From Anseranas semipalmata (Eukaryota > Chordata > Aves > Anseriformes > Anseranatidae): a DNA stretch of 64,000 nucleotides. The stretch spans positions 122,546-186,545 of the forward strand of contig VXAA01006090.1 in NCBI GenBank assembly GCA_013399115.1. The letters are read 5' to 3'. Under the pieces are notes generated by a model. That model saw only the letters and a list, made by a program, of their open reading frames with translations. It made no database searches and had not been told where the DNA came from. The first letter of the stretch is position 1. Each line of letters opens with the position of its first letter. This document shows, piece after piece, positions 26,111 through 40,185 of the stretch. The position numbers were made by a program, and so were the translations under genes.

Positions 26111-27732
26111 TCGTTGAAAGGCAGCTTCCTAAACCAAGCAGATGTCCCAGGAAACATCTCCCATGCCCCTAGCATTATTACAGTGAATCTCTGGGGTTCC
26201 TGTGCTTGCGTGGATGTATTACATCCATGCAGCTTACCTCCCTAGTAAGCGCTAAGACTGCATAAGACTATTTTTAACACCAGCCTAATTGCACCCACAT
26301 TGCTACATTGCTACAGCTGTGGGGGTTTAATTAAAACAATACATTATTTCCATTTAGACATGACATAATAACAGTAAAAAATGGCTTTCATCACTTGGGC
26401 TTATCTGCAACAAGAAGGGCAGTGAGCCCAAATCTTAACCTTTCTGACATCCCCCAATGCACATACGTGCACACCATCTGAGATCAAAACAGGGACAAAC
26501 TCTGTTCTCCTTTGTCCCCTCAGCATGCCATATGAGGTCGGTGCACTACTACAGCACACTTCAACATTTCTGATGCTGATGTAAGAAATTTGAGTTCATG
26601 GAATATTTAAGAACTGAGTATCACCAGCATCTTTTGAGGGGTATGCAAATAAAATATACAGTTTATCAAGCTGTAATGCTTGCCTGAGTGGAATTTCAGT
26701 ATTTCTGAATCAAATACCTGCTAGACAAAAGACAATAACATAGTGGGGAAGATACAATGAAAATCTAAGACAGCACCAGATTTCCTCTCCTTGTAAATCA
26801 GCATCCTTGTCATTGTGTTTACCTAATATTCTGTATCTATCTCTTTAGATGTTTATGGGTGCAATTTACTTTCTCTTGGTGCAGTTAACCTGGCAAGCAT
26901 CACTACACCCTTTTCACAGTAGGTGCAGCAGGAGCTGAAAGCTGGGTGTCCTAGAGCAAAGCAGTAGCAACACTGCAGCTGTGGCTAAGAGCAGATCCCT
27001 ACTCTGCCTAGAAGATGAAAGATCAATAAAATAAGACATTCACAAGAGACTGGAGACAAGATGAGTACTGTGACTGGAGAGCACATTTTCCAACATTCTG
27101 TTCTCTTACTCTCTACCTGCAGCAGATTTTCCTATTAATCCCTTGGAGTGATGAATGCTCGTAATTTTATCTCTATGTCATCTGTCAGTATGATTCTCAC
27201 TTGGAAGAGAAAAAAATACACACACACACACTGTACTGCAGACAGATACATGCTAGCAGTATTTCCTAGTCACCTGGCGTTTCTTATTCAACACCCACCT
27301 TCAGCACTGACTTGGGATTTTTTTTGCCCAGCTACTCTGCTCATGGTTTACTGAGTTATTCTAGCCTTACAAACAGGGAAGATGCCAACTGCGCTTTATA
27401 CAGAATATGACATAAAGGAAATATTTCAAAAGAGGAAAGACTCCAAAGAATTGGACAAGCAACATTCAGTCCTGACCTAGGAACAAATTCAACACCTGAT
27501 GTCCCAGGAAACTTAAGGCAAAGCTTATGCTTTGAAAAAGGCAAATTACTTTTATCAAGTGAGATTCAATTCTAGAAGATCTTTGACTACTATGGTTTAA
27601 TCATTTTGAATGTCTATAATACGATTATCCAATATTATGCATATAAGCATGTTTCACAAAATATGCATTCTTTATGGAAAAAAAACTTTTCTTGCCATAT
27701 TTGAGAGATTTGGGCCATCTTTTTTTTTTTTT

Positions 27733-27744
27733 NNNNNNNNNNNN
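27733..27744. other. Assembly gap (12 N) inside a poly-T run
   Basis: Twelve unknown bases interrupt a T homopolymer (27720-27732 and 27745-27751). This most likely marks an unresolved homopolymer length. Confidence 0.99.
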
Positions 27745-28360
27745 TTTTTTTGTAGAAATTAAACTCATTTATACAAATACTTTTCCAGTTTTCATGGTTG
27801 GAAAGACATTTTACTAAATGTAAATTCTTTCAGTGCCATCTTCCCGAATTTGCTGAAGGACAGCTTTAGTGTCTCAGCTGACACTGAAATGATTCTGAAG
27901 CCACAGCAAAATATAATTGACAATACACCAGGGCTACTCAAAAAATTGAGGACAGCAGTGAAACTGTCTATAAGACTATCTATTTCACTCTAAGGTCCAG
28001 AAAACCTCCGACCTGTGGCACTAGTAATTCATGGAGTGACTGTGACAAGGCAGAGCAGCCATTTTAAGGGATTAGTACAATGTTAGTACAGTACAGTACA
28101 GTTGTTAGTTAGAAATCATTCTTTTTCATTTCTTAGTATTTGTACAAGTCTGACAACTGTACAGCAGCACATAATTGCCAAACACTGTAATTCACCTAGG
28201 TAAGCTTTTCACAGTATAAGTTTAGTATGCTTTCTCTTTGCTTCCTTTTCTTAGGTCGGATCTTGTATAGTCTCTCATTACATATGTACCTCTTAAAATT
28301 TGGGGAAATTACTAGTGCTTTTTCCACACATTAACCTACCAGACATGTCACCCAGTAAGA

Positions 28361-28412
28361 GATTACTATTACTACTAATACTACAGCTGCTACTACTATT
28401 GATAATAATAAA
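28361..28412. repeat. Degenerate trinucleotide (TAC/TAT) repeat
   Basis: A stretch of ACT/ATT/AAT triplets (TTACTATTACTACTAATACT and so on, then GATAATAATAAAA). It is an imperfect microsatellite. Confidence 0.85.
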
Positions 28413-29349
28413 AAGAGTAACCTGTGAAAGCAAGAGACGCTCTTTGAGAAAACTTCTCCCTGGCCAATTTACTCTGGGACCAACCACTGTGGGCAGCCCC
28501 AGTGTATGGGCAATCCCAGTGAGGACTGGGGCACAGTTTGGAAAACTCCCACATCACCCAGGCAGAGGGGACACCCCGCTGTTTCATGGCATCCCCGGCA
28601 TTTGCAAACCAGTTTGTCTGATCACTAAGTTCTATTGTTTCCTCAGATAAGCAGGGCCCCAGTGAACAATTAAAGCTTTCAATAAATAATCTGTAAGCAC
28701 ATTCATTTGATTTACTGTTATTTGATACAGCAGTTAGTTTCAATGGGGCAGTTACTATTGATCACATAAAGTACTACAGACAAACACGAAACACTTCCAG
28801 AACTCCATGGATTATTACTCTTTATCTGCCACTCATCTGGCTTACTTGTAATGGTTGCAAAATTTAAAATCAATAGCAACAATTAGTGTTCTGTATACTC
28901 TCGGGAATGAATCATGTGAAATATGTTTTGTTACAAAAATGAAATGTTGGAGAGCATACAAACATGACAGACTTGCAAGTAGCAAAACTCTAAAAATCGT
29001 TTATCCTGGTGTTATAAAGTGTTGGACATAGGGGGCAAAGAAAAGAAAGAACACAGGTATTTTAAATGCATCTGCAAGAATACACACAATTATAAAGGGT
29101 CATTGGCAAGACTTTTCAAAATAAATTGAAGCAATTTAAGAATAAAACTTTCAGCTAAGCTGGTGAGAAAGAGGCACCAGATTTTTCCTTAGAAAATTCC
29201 ACTATAAGCCCTATTATTTCACAGTCACTAGACCTCTAAAGGAGTTTTGGGTTGCTAATAATGGCAGGGCTTCATCCTATGTAGGGAACTGAAGATATAT
29301 GAAATGGTCTGGTTCATCTTCCCACTAGCTTTTATACAAGAGCCTGTCA

Positions 29350-29370
29350 TAAATAAATAAATAAATAATA
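29350..29370. repeat. (AAAT)n microsatellite
   Basis: About five tandem AAAT units. Confidence 0.9.
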
Positions 29371-31010
29371 AAGCTATCAAAATGTAAGAAATGAAAACAA
29401 AATGAAATTAATAAAGCTGGAAATTGATTGTGATTTACATAGGAAAACACCTTTTCTTTTAGCTTCAGATTCATATAAATTAGTTGTAAATCTAATGAAA
29501 TGCATGGAAATAACAGTATTTTGAGATCTCCGCTAGAGTAATAATTCTAGATAATTAAAATGCAAAGCAATAAGAGAAATGTTTTATCATTAAACTGTAA
29601 CCAGAGCTCTGTGTGAAATCATCCATTCAGAAGACTTGTTTTTCATCAATTATTTGTTATTTATCTGATGTAAATATAAGAAGGTCTAATTAAAATGTAT
29701 GACTCCTTATGCAGCTTCTTGTCATTAAGACCAATGAAAGCATTCTGAAGACCATAATGAAATAATTATGTTTGCCTTTAAGAATCCTCTTCAACAACAC
29801 ATGGCAGTACTACACTAAATTAAAACATCAGGAACTAAATTTCTCTTGCATCTATTTCCATTTTCACTAATTATACCCCCAAGCTTTCCAATAGACCAGG
29901 CCCTAAAATTCTTTTGAAGCTGAAACAGCCTAAGGAACAGCAGCCTTCTCATAGTAATGGACTTTGATGAACAAACAAAGGTAATGCAGCCCTGGAAGCA
30001 TTAATATTTCAAATAGAGTTATCATGTGAAAATATGTGTTTCTTTGAAAAATGGGGTAAAAGACTGCTGGTAAAGAGCCAAATATATGTCCCAGGGAAAC
30101 CGATACTCTGATTTAATCTTATTTAATTGTGTCATTCCTTCCTCACCTCTTTTCGTCAGAGTGTTTTCTTGCTCCGCGCAGAAATTAAGGTTAGCAGAAG
30201 CATAACAAATATGGTATTACTGGGCAGTGTCAGTGTAATATGCTGTAATTAAGCTCTCCTTTCACATTTTCATAAAAGTGAAATTAGCCACTATGAGCAG
30301 TTGCAGCATTCATACCGGGCTCCATTTCACAGACAAGGGAAAAGCTGTTTTCTCAAACAGCATCCAGACATACAGTTCTTCCCGACACATAGCTCGTGCT
30401 TCATCCACAAAGTGTTGTGGTATCTATCCAAAACACAGGGAAAGGAAAGGATTTGGATAAGAAAAAAACAGAGAAGGATGTGAGTCAGCTCAGACTTCTT
30501 GCAATCGGCTGACAGCTTCATTGCAAAACTTAAGAAAGATAATGCCATGGTCTCAGCGAAGTGAATGCAGCAACACACGCAAAATGTAGAAAGACGAGCA
30601 GCTCACATACTTAACCCGCATAGCCTGTGACAGTATGTGCAACTAGAAAAGCACAACTGGAATGTGTTCTTGAAATGGAGAAAGGAAGGCTGAGGTTCAC
30701 CAGGAGACAAGGATTTGAGAAAAGTATGTCCTTCTATTAACCCCCCTCACCAAAGATACTTTCCACAAACATCTGAAAGACATAGGTGATTTGCCAAGAT
30801 TCGTTCTATATTTTATATCTTGCTGTTCGAAGTACGGGATGAAAACAGAACTATCTTTAACAGGACAGGCTGCCAAGGCTTCCCAGCCAGCCACTAAGGA
30901 GAATCTGACATACACCAATACAGTAATTAACAACATTTCTTCCACAAATGAACGAAAGAAGCAAACCCAAACAAAGCAATGGAAAGGAATACTCTGAAAG
31001 ATGGGGTTAT

Positions 31011-31042
31011 AAAAAAGAAAAAAAAAAAAAGAAAAAGAAAAA
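31011..31042. repeat. A-rich low-complexity tract
   Basis: An A tract with isolated G in the RARB intron. No retrocopy body was recognised upstream of it. Confidence 0.9.
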
Positions 31043-31539
31043 TCTCTTCAAATTGAAGGTGGAGAGACATAAGTATGAATAACTGTTTAAAAGCAAACAA
31101 ACAAAACCCCCTAAGGACCTGATCTTAACAATAAAAAAGCTAACACGTGCATGACTTTTTTAGCCAGCCCTTTGACTCATGCCCCGAGCCAAAAATGCAG
31201 ATTGATGGATTAGTGCTCTCTGCTAGGAGGGGAAGGTTTGTAGAGAAGATAGTATCTTTGATCAGGTTATAACTGAGGGAGTCGTGCAAAAAACAAAGAG
31301 ACGAGATGTGGGGCACACAGGCGTTTCTCTGCTTCTGAGCTGGAGGCCTAGGGAAAGCATCCGACTCCCGATCAAACGCTGTGCTTGGGAACGGTGAGGC
31401 TGTGGCAGGTATCACCAGATGGCACTGTTACACAGTTTTCCAAGTCCTTTTCCTTCCTGTGCGAGTGAATGTTCAGTCTTGGAAAGACAGGCAACGTTGG
31501 TCTTCCCTGTGGCTTTTCTGGTACAAGATGAGGAATAAA

Positions 31540-31640
31540 AGAGCGGGGCTCAGGAGGAGGAAAGGGGCGAGGGCCCCGGGGCCTGCTCACCACTGCGGCC
31601 TGCTCGCCGCCGGGGCCAGTCCCTGGGCAGGACTGGCACC
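31540..31640. promoter_or_regulatory. Short GC-rich patch in the RARB intron
   Basis: About 100 bp of high GC with a CpG cluster (CTCGCCGCCGGGGCC at 31604-31618) embedded in AT-rich intron. Function is unknown. Confidence 0.3.
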
Positions 31641-32614
31641 GTGCCCTGAGGTGCCCAAAAGGCAGGGTAGGGCTGCAGGTCCCCAACACCTCTATCCGAC
31701 ATCAGGATTTGTGAACAAATGAAACGTTTCAATCAACTCAGCCCCTGTTCTGTCCACTTATCATGTCGGGACCTGTGAATCCTCTTCACATCAGTCACCA
31801 GCTGGCGGAGGAGAGATTTCGGTACAAGAGTGGAAGATGACGAGAAAAGCCAATACTGGCTTGCAGGCAAAGAGAGATACACCTCTCTGTGATGGGCTGC
31901 ATGCCACCAGCCAGGTTTGGCTGAGAAATAATAAAATGTGGTGCTCTGGAAGATCACTGGAATGGTGTAATGGCCATTTCAGGACTACTTGTTTCACTAC
32001 AAGCTGTGTTCAGATTAAAAAAAAAAAGACAGGATTTAAGAGATTTTTTGTTTCATTTCACTGCTTTTTTTTTTTTTTTTCCCCCAAATGAACCATTCCT
32101 TCCACTCTGTATTATGGACACAAATGGCTTTCCAGCACTGAAGCACCCACTGAAGGAAATCTGATTTGGATCTAACTGCAGCACTTGTCTCTGGTTGGTG
32201 CAACACCAGGCAACTCAGTCAATTGCTCCACATCTTTGCTATATGGCTTGAAAGGAGAATAATCTTTATTTTTTTTCTAAGATGAAAAGCAATGTTGGCT
32301 GTTCCTTGTGCTGAACAGCCAGCACAATGGCATCAGCTTTTACTGGTATTTCATTAAAGTAGTGGTACATAAATATGTTAAAGGCTCAGTCATACAAGCA
32401 CTCTGTCTCTGAAACTCCTATTAAAACCAAGGGTGGAGGGCTGAGTGCATTCAAGTGCTTCACTAGATAAGGCTCTAAAAGACAAAGATACACTTAATTT
32501 GTCTTTTTATTGTTCAAAGATCCTTGCTAAAAATACAATGTGAGCCTAGAGAAAAGTATTATGGTTCAGTGGAAAGAGATCCTCCAAATCATTAAATGAA
32601 ACTCAGCGGTGCTA

Positions 32615-32632
32615 AAAAAAAAAAAAAAAAAG
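32615..32632. repeat. A18 homopolymer
   Basis: An uninterrupted run of 18 A in the RARB intron. Confidence 0.95.
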
Positions 32633-34849
32633 GTCTTTGTTGTGAGACATTTCTCTGTTCTTTATCTTAGGGGATGCACTTACAGGGTAAAATGTAAGTC
32701 ACTGAAAGTGCATGAAACGGAAATCCCTCCAAACTATGGATGGACTTTAACACCATGTCCTTAGTGGTGAAGATCCAGAGCACTTTGAGAATTTATAAAT
32801 ACTCACTCAAGCTTTAACCTATTAAACCTATACAAGTGTCGCTTGCATGTATATATTTAACTTACATAGTTTTATAATATTCAGTTTATATATGGTATAA
32901 GCAGGGGAAAGAAAAATCACCTTGTCCAAGGGGAACAGAAGGTATATTATATACTCTGTGTCTAGGATTCTTTACACAGACTTGCTGGATTATATTTCCA
33001 TCTCTCAACAAAAGTATTTGAAGAAGCTGTAAAACTCAAACAGAATGCTAAAAGAAAGTGGGGTCAGTTATATAAAGGTTGGCATTAGTTTGTTAAGTTT
33101 TCTCCAACCCACTCCCAAATAAAGGGACAAAGAAGTTAACATTGTGGGAATGTGTTCCGAAACCACATGATATCCTTATCAGATTGTCATGTACAACAGA
33201 AGTTCTCACACAGGGACCCCATGCTGGTGATCTGCCGTGAGCTGCCCCGTCACATGATGCAAGCTCTCCGCTCCTTTTCAGATCACTAAAATGAGCTGAA
33301 GGAAGCGAGAGTCCTCCCCCTTCCCCAAAATAAGCAAAATGTGCAGTGAACACAACCACATTAATTCACTGCCACTGGGAAAACAATCCAGAGCCGTTGC
33401 AAACGACAAGTGAGAATATAAAGAAGATAATCTAGGTATTAAAATCTATACCAGGAAGAAAAGTTTGAAATTGTCTGAGAGAAGCTCCACTCATATGCAA
33501 GGAAGCAAACAGAGAATCAGAGAAATAAGCGAGTCAGACAAAATACATGGAAAAAAACTAGGTTTGTGGTTTAAATGTTGAATTCTGCAAACTCAATTTG
33601 TAAATTTATAGAAAAAGAGTACTATGCTGTTAAAAACAAGTCCTACTTTGTCATCTAAGTGTCTCTATTTCCACTCAGTGTTGTGAACTCTGCCATTTAA
33701 TTGCTTTTTCGTGTAGTTTTGGTGAAGTGGGAAAATCCTTTAAAAAATTTAATATTAAATAAAAGTTCTAAACACTATCTGGTCATTTCAATATGTGGCC
33801 TGTTTTTAAAAGTGCTGAGGGAGCTCTTAGATGCTCAGCATTTTTGGAAGTGAAGCCATGAAATGTGGATTTAGGATGCTAACTTCAGGCTACTGTTTCT
33901 GACATTCTTAACTTTTGAAACACATTTGCTCATGCAACGATGGATTAATAAAATCCCAAACATGAGATTATTTTTAAAAAGACCATTTAAAGTCCAGACT
34001 TTTTGATGAAAGTTGTTTACTGATTGCAATTTGAAGGAATAGCTAAGATTACAGTGACTGAAAGAATACACAGAAGAATCATTCCCACATTGTATCAGTT
34101 TGTTTATTTTGTACCTAGAATATGGTTCTCATAAAAAGGCAGCAGCAGACGAAAGACATTACTCTTGCTTTGCCTGCTACAAAATCCAGTTTTGCTGCCC
34201 TCCTGCCTATACTTTTTCTTGGAGTACAGAGGAGATGATTATTCTGTTATTTTAGAATAGTTTGGAGCATTTCATGGCTTCTATTTTCGTGGTTCCATTT
34301 GGTTTGAAAGGGCTTGGATTTCAGCACGAAGTGGCATGGGTCACACTGCATGGGGACAGACTTCATGCACATGAGCAAAGGTCAAAATCAATCATAGCTT
34401 TGTATTTCCAGCCCTATTACTTTTGGCAGTTTACCCTGCCAGAAGGGGCTAAAATATTTGCTTCCCAAAAGGAGTAAACATCAATAGGGGGCAGGAGGAT
34501 AATCAGCTTCTCAACCACACAGCAGTGAGAAATGAGCGAACAGGATCTCTCCCTTGCAACAGCCATTTAGCTATCTAAACGTTATATATAACATTTCCAG
34601 CAAAAAGTTTAAGGATTTCACAGCACAGTAACTTGAAAAGGACAATAGGCCTATTTAGGCAATTATATTACGCAGGCTTTGTTATTAGGCAGCCCTGCTC
34701 AGTCCCAGAAAGTCTGGATAATCAAAAGTGTCCAAGTACAGGAAGGGGAAAAGTACAACCCCACCCTCCCTCGCAGCCGCTGCCAGGATCTGTGGATCCT
34801 GAAGGGTAGAGCCTATTTACCGAAGTTCCTTGGCCATTTCAGACATCAA

Positions 34850-35330
34850 CTGATATCCTTCCTCGCGGGGCTGCGCGCTGCCGCCTCGCGAGGGTGGAAA
34901 TGGCCCGTCCCTGCCGGGTGGAGGGGGCGAGGGACGGTTCCCCTGCTCACATGCATACCAGCGCTGACCCCTACGGCCAGACAGACCTGCAAACTCATCG
35001 CGGCCGCCGCGCTGGGCTTTTGAGGTTTCAATGGGACAGGCCGACCGCAGCAGCCCTTCCCAGCACTACGTCCCCTTTCCCAAACGGGCCCCCAAACCCA
35101 AAGGCCGGCCGCGCAGCGTAGCTGCAGCGCACCAGCTGCAAGAAGGGCGGTGTGTGAATTAAGGCCCGAGCCAAACACAGGCGCTAGGGCACTTGGGGGA
35201 GGCACGAGCTGCCGAGCGGGGCGGCCGGCTCCCCGCGCACGCCCCCGGGCAAAGCCCCCCGGTGGGGCTGCAGCGCTGGGCTGCGGCGCAGGCGGACGCG
35301 GCCCTGGGAAGCGCGCTCAGCAGTAAGTGG
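34850..35330. promoter_or_regulatory. Intronic CpG island
   Basis: This roughly 480-bp block has about 45 CpG dinucleotides by eye and high GC, in sharp contrast to its AT-rich surroundings. It lies in the large RARB intron, 4.4-4.9 kb downstream of the beta-2 coding exon in the RARB direction. It contains several GCGC/CGCG clusters and a NotI-like GCGGCCGC core (about 35000). On the plus strand it ends with a consensus-like splice donor, GCA|GTAAGT (GT at 35323-35324). It may be an alternative or antisense promoter or an enhancer; no known RARB exon was recognised in it. Confidence 0.75.
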
Positions 35331-38300
35331 GGATTTAGCTGGATGCGAGGATGACTAACTTCGCTGTCTGAAACACTGCCTCTCCCTTTCAGCTCCTTGA
35401 CTTCAGCGTAACCCTCTTCGAGGCAGCGCTGTGCCGGGCTAGCTTTGTTCTGACAAGTTACACCTTCGCTGCACAGACGCATTAGGCAAGCGGGGAGTCA
35501 CCCAAAGATGCATTGCTTTTCCTCCAAGCTTATCCCACCCTGACTTCACCAGCGAATGCCTCTCATCATTTTTATCTGCAGGAGTTTTTGACAGTGGTGT
35601 ACGTCCATTAGAGTTTTCCTGTGCCAGCAGCTGAATCAGGCGACCTAGATCAGCGCCTACATGGAGAATCAGTTGCTCTCGTTTCAATAATTTGGAAGAA
35701 AAATATCCCCCTGCAAGGTTTTGAATGACAAAATCTAGATACAGAAACAAATACTTCTCATCACATATTTCAGGGCATTAAGCCACAAGTACAAAAATTT
35801 AAATAAAGACTATATTCCTAAGCAAATCAGTCCTAGCGATTTAGCTGTAAAGTTTATAAATGAACTTTAAAGTAAATAACCTGGTTCAAACAGATCTTGC
35901 CTTCTGGGCACTAGCAAACACACCTGCAGCAATGTGATACTTGGGAATGCAGATTACAAGTCCTTCACTTCAAAATGTTTGTTTTTAAATTCAGAAAGAT
36001 GAAAGAAAATAAAGTACTGAGCTTTTTTTTTCTGTTGAGCACAGATGTTTCTAGTATTTCCAATGCTTGCAGGGAACAAGAACCTGACCCAAACCCTGCA
36101 GTAATCTGGAATTCAGAAGTAAAATGCAAGCCTTCTGGATTTTTATCTTCACAAACTTTCTGAAAGTTAATACCTTCTAGATCCTCTCCAGCCGAACACT
36201 TCCCACCGAACCCAAATAACAACTGCATGCCACAGGAGCGCCCACGTCACGCCACGCTCTGTTGCCACATCCATAACTTTTGCCTTCATCAAATTTCTTA
36301 TCTTCTAAATGTAACAAAATACCGTAGGTAGTCGTCTTTTACATGATATTATTAGCTAAAACGCTACACACTACCAAGCAAACTTATTCTGGTTTGGGGT
36401 CTTCTCGTTTTTTACCTGTTTACTTAATGAAGACTTTTATTAACATACTTTTCCAAGGCCAAAGGAAAATCACCATTCCTCGCAGCTCGTTCTCTCTTAG
36501 GACTTGTCCCGTTCCCACTTCCGCACTATTTAGTTAGCTCACATTTCACCAAAAGTTACTTGTTTTCTCTTGGTAATTGTTGTCACTACGCTACAAGGGT
36601 ACAGAAAATTCCAGCTGACTTAAAAGTATAAATTAATCATTCTTGCGATCTTTAGTCTAGTCATTTTTGTCCTCTTAAGAACTATTCTCCTCTAATTTGA
36701 TTATATCGATCTGATTTTTATCTTACGAGAAAAGGAGCGAGAATTACTCATGATTAAAAGCACAGTTGGTCCTAGTCTCATTTTTTTAGTCCGTAATTTT
36801 CTTTGTAAATAAATAACTTCTTTTCAAACCTATAACAACATAACTAATGTCAGATAAAATATAAACATGTATGAGCACAACAATATATACATATTTCGTG
36901 TGTGCTTGTAACACATCTTGCAATACACAGTGGCTAACGTTTGGGTTGCAGACCCATAGCAGGTTTTTCCTCCCACAGGGGGAGGAAAAAAATACCACAC
37001 AAGTTAAGGTCATGTTTGGGTTGCATCTTACCCTCCGTTTCTCTTTGCAGACCCTCATGGACGAGAAAATTCGTGATGTGGCAGGATTGCGTTGGCTTAG
37101 TGAATTGTAACGGGATTAACATACTGAAGATGTGCTGAAGTTGGAGATCTGCAGCATTCGGCCTTAACCTCTGTGATGGCCAATTTTGCCAGCATTTCAG
37201 CTGAAACCTTGATGCTGCCTGGGATTGTTGCTGGACTGTTCTGAGTCTGCACTATTCAGGTATTATTCCCTTAACAACCATTTACCTTTTACTCTACAAT
37301 CACATCTCTATCAAAGCAATATTTCTCAGGCCTAAAGCAATGGCTGCAGGTGTACTGCTTTTATGGCGGAGTCAAAAATAAAACAACAAACTAGATAAAA
37401 AAAATCTATTACATGTCTAATAATGTCAAAATTTGGCTACGATTACATGTCATTAAATCACAGAGGTCTTCATAAAAAGGGAGAATCAAGAAAAACTTGA
37501 GTTCAAATTAAACATTGTTATCTTTGTAAGCACTGGAGCGACCTTTAAACCGTTAAAAGCTTTCTGTACCACAAAAATTCTGTTTGTTTTTTTTTGACAT
37601 TATTTTCAGGAGATAGAACATAAAATCTTACATGTTGACAAAATTTTAGTATTTTATAATCCGTGTACATATATTTATCCACACGCATAAAGTGCTTACA
37701 CTTTCTTCAAAATTAAAAACACGACTTGTTGTAGACATCAAACAGAATTCTTCATTTAGACTCTTAACTAAATTGCTTCTCCATATTTATATACCATTAA
37801 ATTTCACAGTTCAAATTACAGCCACCGTATTATAATCCAGGTTTCGGCATGATTTTAAATTCCCATGCAGTGAAGATTAATCCCATTGCTCACAAAGTTA
37901 TGAGACTGGATTCCTGAACGCATTTTCCTTGTATTTTTTTTTATTTACTCTTGTTAATAGAAGTTTCTTTGACTAGCTAAACTTTGCTGTTATCAACACT
38001 TGTCTCTTATCACAGGCCCTAAACAAATGACATATTTACCACTCATTCCATTCTGATAAGGGTAATCCTCTGTTTAACTTGTCCAAGAACAAACACCATA
38101 TATTTTGTTTTTAACAATCATGCTTCTAGTTATTAACAAAATAGAAGTGAATGAACAGAACATTTTTAAACCAGAAGTTATTTAAAGAATATCTTGCAAA
38201 TGACAGCTTTTTATGACAGCTTATTCCTCCTACTTCAGGAAAGTTTATTTAATTCTAAGTTTCCACGATATCACCGCCAAAGTTATATGAAAGTTTAAAC

Positions 38301-39647
38301 CATAGGAGGAAAACACATTTTTAGTGAAACATCTGTTTGTTCCCCCCCTCCAGCTGAAGCTCTCCCATAGCTTGTAACATTATTTTAAAGAAAGAGCTTT
38401 GTTTCATATCTCGTTTGAAGCATTTTGAGAACAGCGTGGAGAAAATAAACATCACATGCTGAACTTCACAGTCTAATTTTAATTGTAAAGACATCAAAAT
38501 ATTTGCAGTGTTGTAGGCTGGTAGTCATTGATTTTTACGATTCTGTTTTCCTTACTCAGCCCACACAAATGTCATATGCTGACTGAAAACTTTTGAGAAG
38601 AGTGAAAAACACACTACTTCACCAACCATTTTTTAAATTTATTTTTCAATTCCACCCCCTGTCTTGAGATTAACTATATTGAAGGGAGAACTATTCTAAT
38701 TCCTAAGCAACTTTTTAACATACTGCAAAACAAAAATTTCAAACAATTATACAGTTAATGGTGTACTGAAGTGCCTGAGAGCGTGCTAAAACATTTTGAT
38801 AGATAGCCAAGTCATTTATCTAAATCACCGTCAGAGCAGTGAAGCATCCTGCAAGCTTTTATGCAGAGTATAAGGTGATGCTTTCTGGCACTTCTTGTCG
38901 TTTCTCAAACTTGAAATTGCGGTGTTAAAATACTGCCATTGTTTATCACCTATACATTTCAGCACAAAATCAAGACCCTCTAACATAATAATACATTTTC
39001 AGAAGTGTCCCACCACTAACTCTTCTTCCTCCATTACTAGTGCAACACTGCCTGAATCTCAAGGTATAGAAATAATTGATGGTTAAACTCAAAGGGTGTT
39101 CACAGTAAGTAGTTTTCTAGCAAAACAGCAACTTCTTAGAGCAACAAAGTGAAGAAGAAAGGTGGCAGCAAGGTCAGTACAAAGAAATATTGCCTTTTCT
39201 TAGGAAACTTAAAACTACTGTTTGATTTTTGGAATGGCACCTACCCACTGCAATTCAATGTCTTTGTAAGAACTGCACAGAGCAGCATTTTAATTGCTTG
39301 GCTGCTCTGCTAAAATGCACTTCAAGACAACAAGCTTCCAGATTATCAAATGTGGTGCAAAATTAGATTAAGGAGGCAAAGGAAAAAAAAAAACTACTAC
39401 AGAGATGTTATGTAAATTCATCCTTCACTGGTCAGAGTTTTACAAGTGCTGTATTATATTATAATTTTGTGTGCTCCTGCTTGGCTTCTCAACTAGTTGT
39501 AAGGATCAATATGCTACATATGAAGGGATAAACAGAAAGCTCGGTGCTTCTTTCCTTTTTCCTTCCTTGCCAAAGGAGAAAAAACGCTTGCAAACCACAT
39601 TCTGCACAAAAACTCCCCCCACCCCTCATCACCCCTGCAGTTAATTA

Positions 39648-39914
<267 letters not shown>

Positions 39915-39939
<25 letters not shown>

Positions 39940-40070
39940 AAAAGTACACCCAACTCCATCAAACTCTGCCCCTTTTTTGGCACGTAGGCTGTTGGTCTTT
40001 TTCCCAGACCAGAATCATGAATTATGACAGACAACACAGCTAAAAGCCTGTAATTGATCCAAATGATCAT
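39915..40070 (-). other. Upstream ORF 4 of the RARB2 leader (51 codons, internal in-frame ATG)
   Basis: The ATG at 40070 opens a 51-codon frame that ends with TAG at 39917-39915. A second in-frame ATG at 39959 gives a 14-residue short form, MELGVLLCAIFLHT. The hydrophobic end of this peptide is shared by both forms. This is the longest uORF in the leader and covers uORF 5 in another frame. Confidence 0.7.
39959..40018 (-). other. Upstream ORF 5 of the RARB2 leader (19 codons)
   Basis: The ATG at 40018 opens a 19-codon frame (MILVWEKDQQPTCQKRGRV). It ends in a TGATG stop-start overlap (39961-39957) with the internal ATG of uORF 4 at 39959, an arrangement that can favour re-initiation. Confidence 0.7.
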
Positions 40071-40077
40071 TTACCAT
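40015..40077 (-). other. Upstream ORF 3 of the RARB2 leader (20 codons)
   Basis: The ATG at 40077 opens a 20-codon frame that begins MVNDHLDQ and ends with TGA at 40017-40015. Its stop overlaps the ATG of uORF 5. Confidence 0.7.
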
Positions 40078-40127
40078 TTTCCAGGCTGCCCAGCCAATCC
40101 AGCAAGATGGGGGGAAGCAAGCCGCAT
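40071..40127 (-). other. Upstream ORF 2 of the RARB2 leader (18 codons)
   Basis: The ATG at 40127 opens an 18-codon frame (MRLASPHLAGLAGQPGKW) that ends with TAA at 40073-40071. It overlaps the start of uORF 3 by seven bases. Confidence 0.7.
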
Positions 40128-40185
40128 TCCAAGTTTTAGCTCCGATCAATCTCCCCCAAAATTTCTTTAGAACCAGTCCCGCTCC

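Noticed and set aside
30278..30350. Weak MIR-like segment (CCATTTCACAGACAAGGGAAA)
   Set aside because: The match is confined to about 25 bases with no further MIR features, too little to call.
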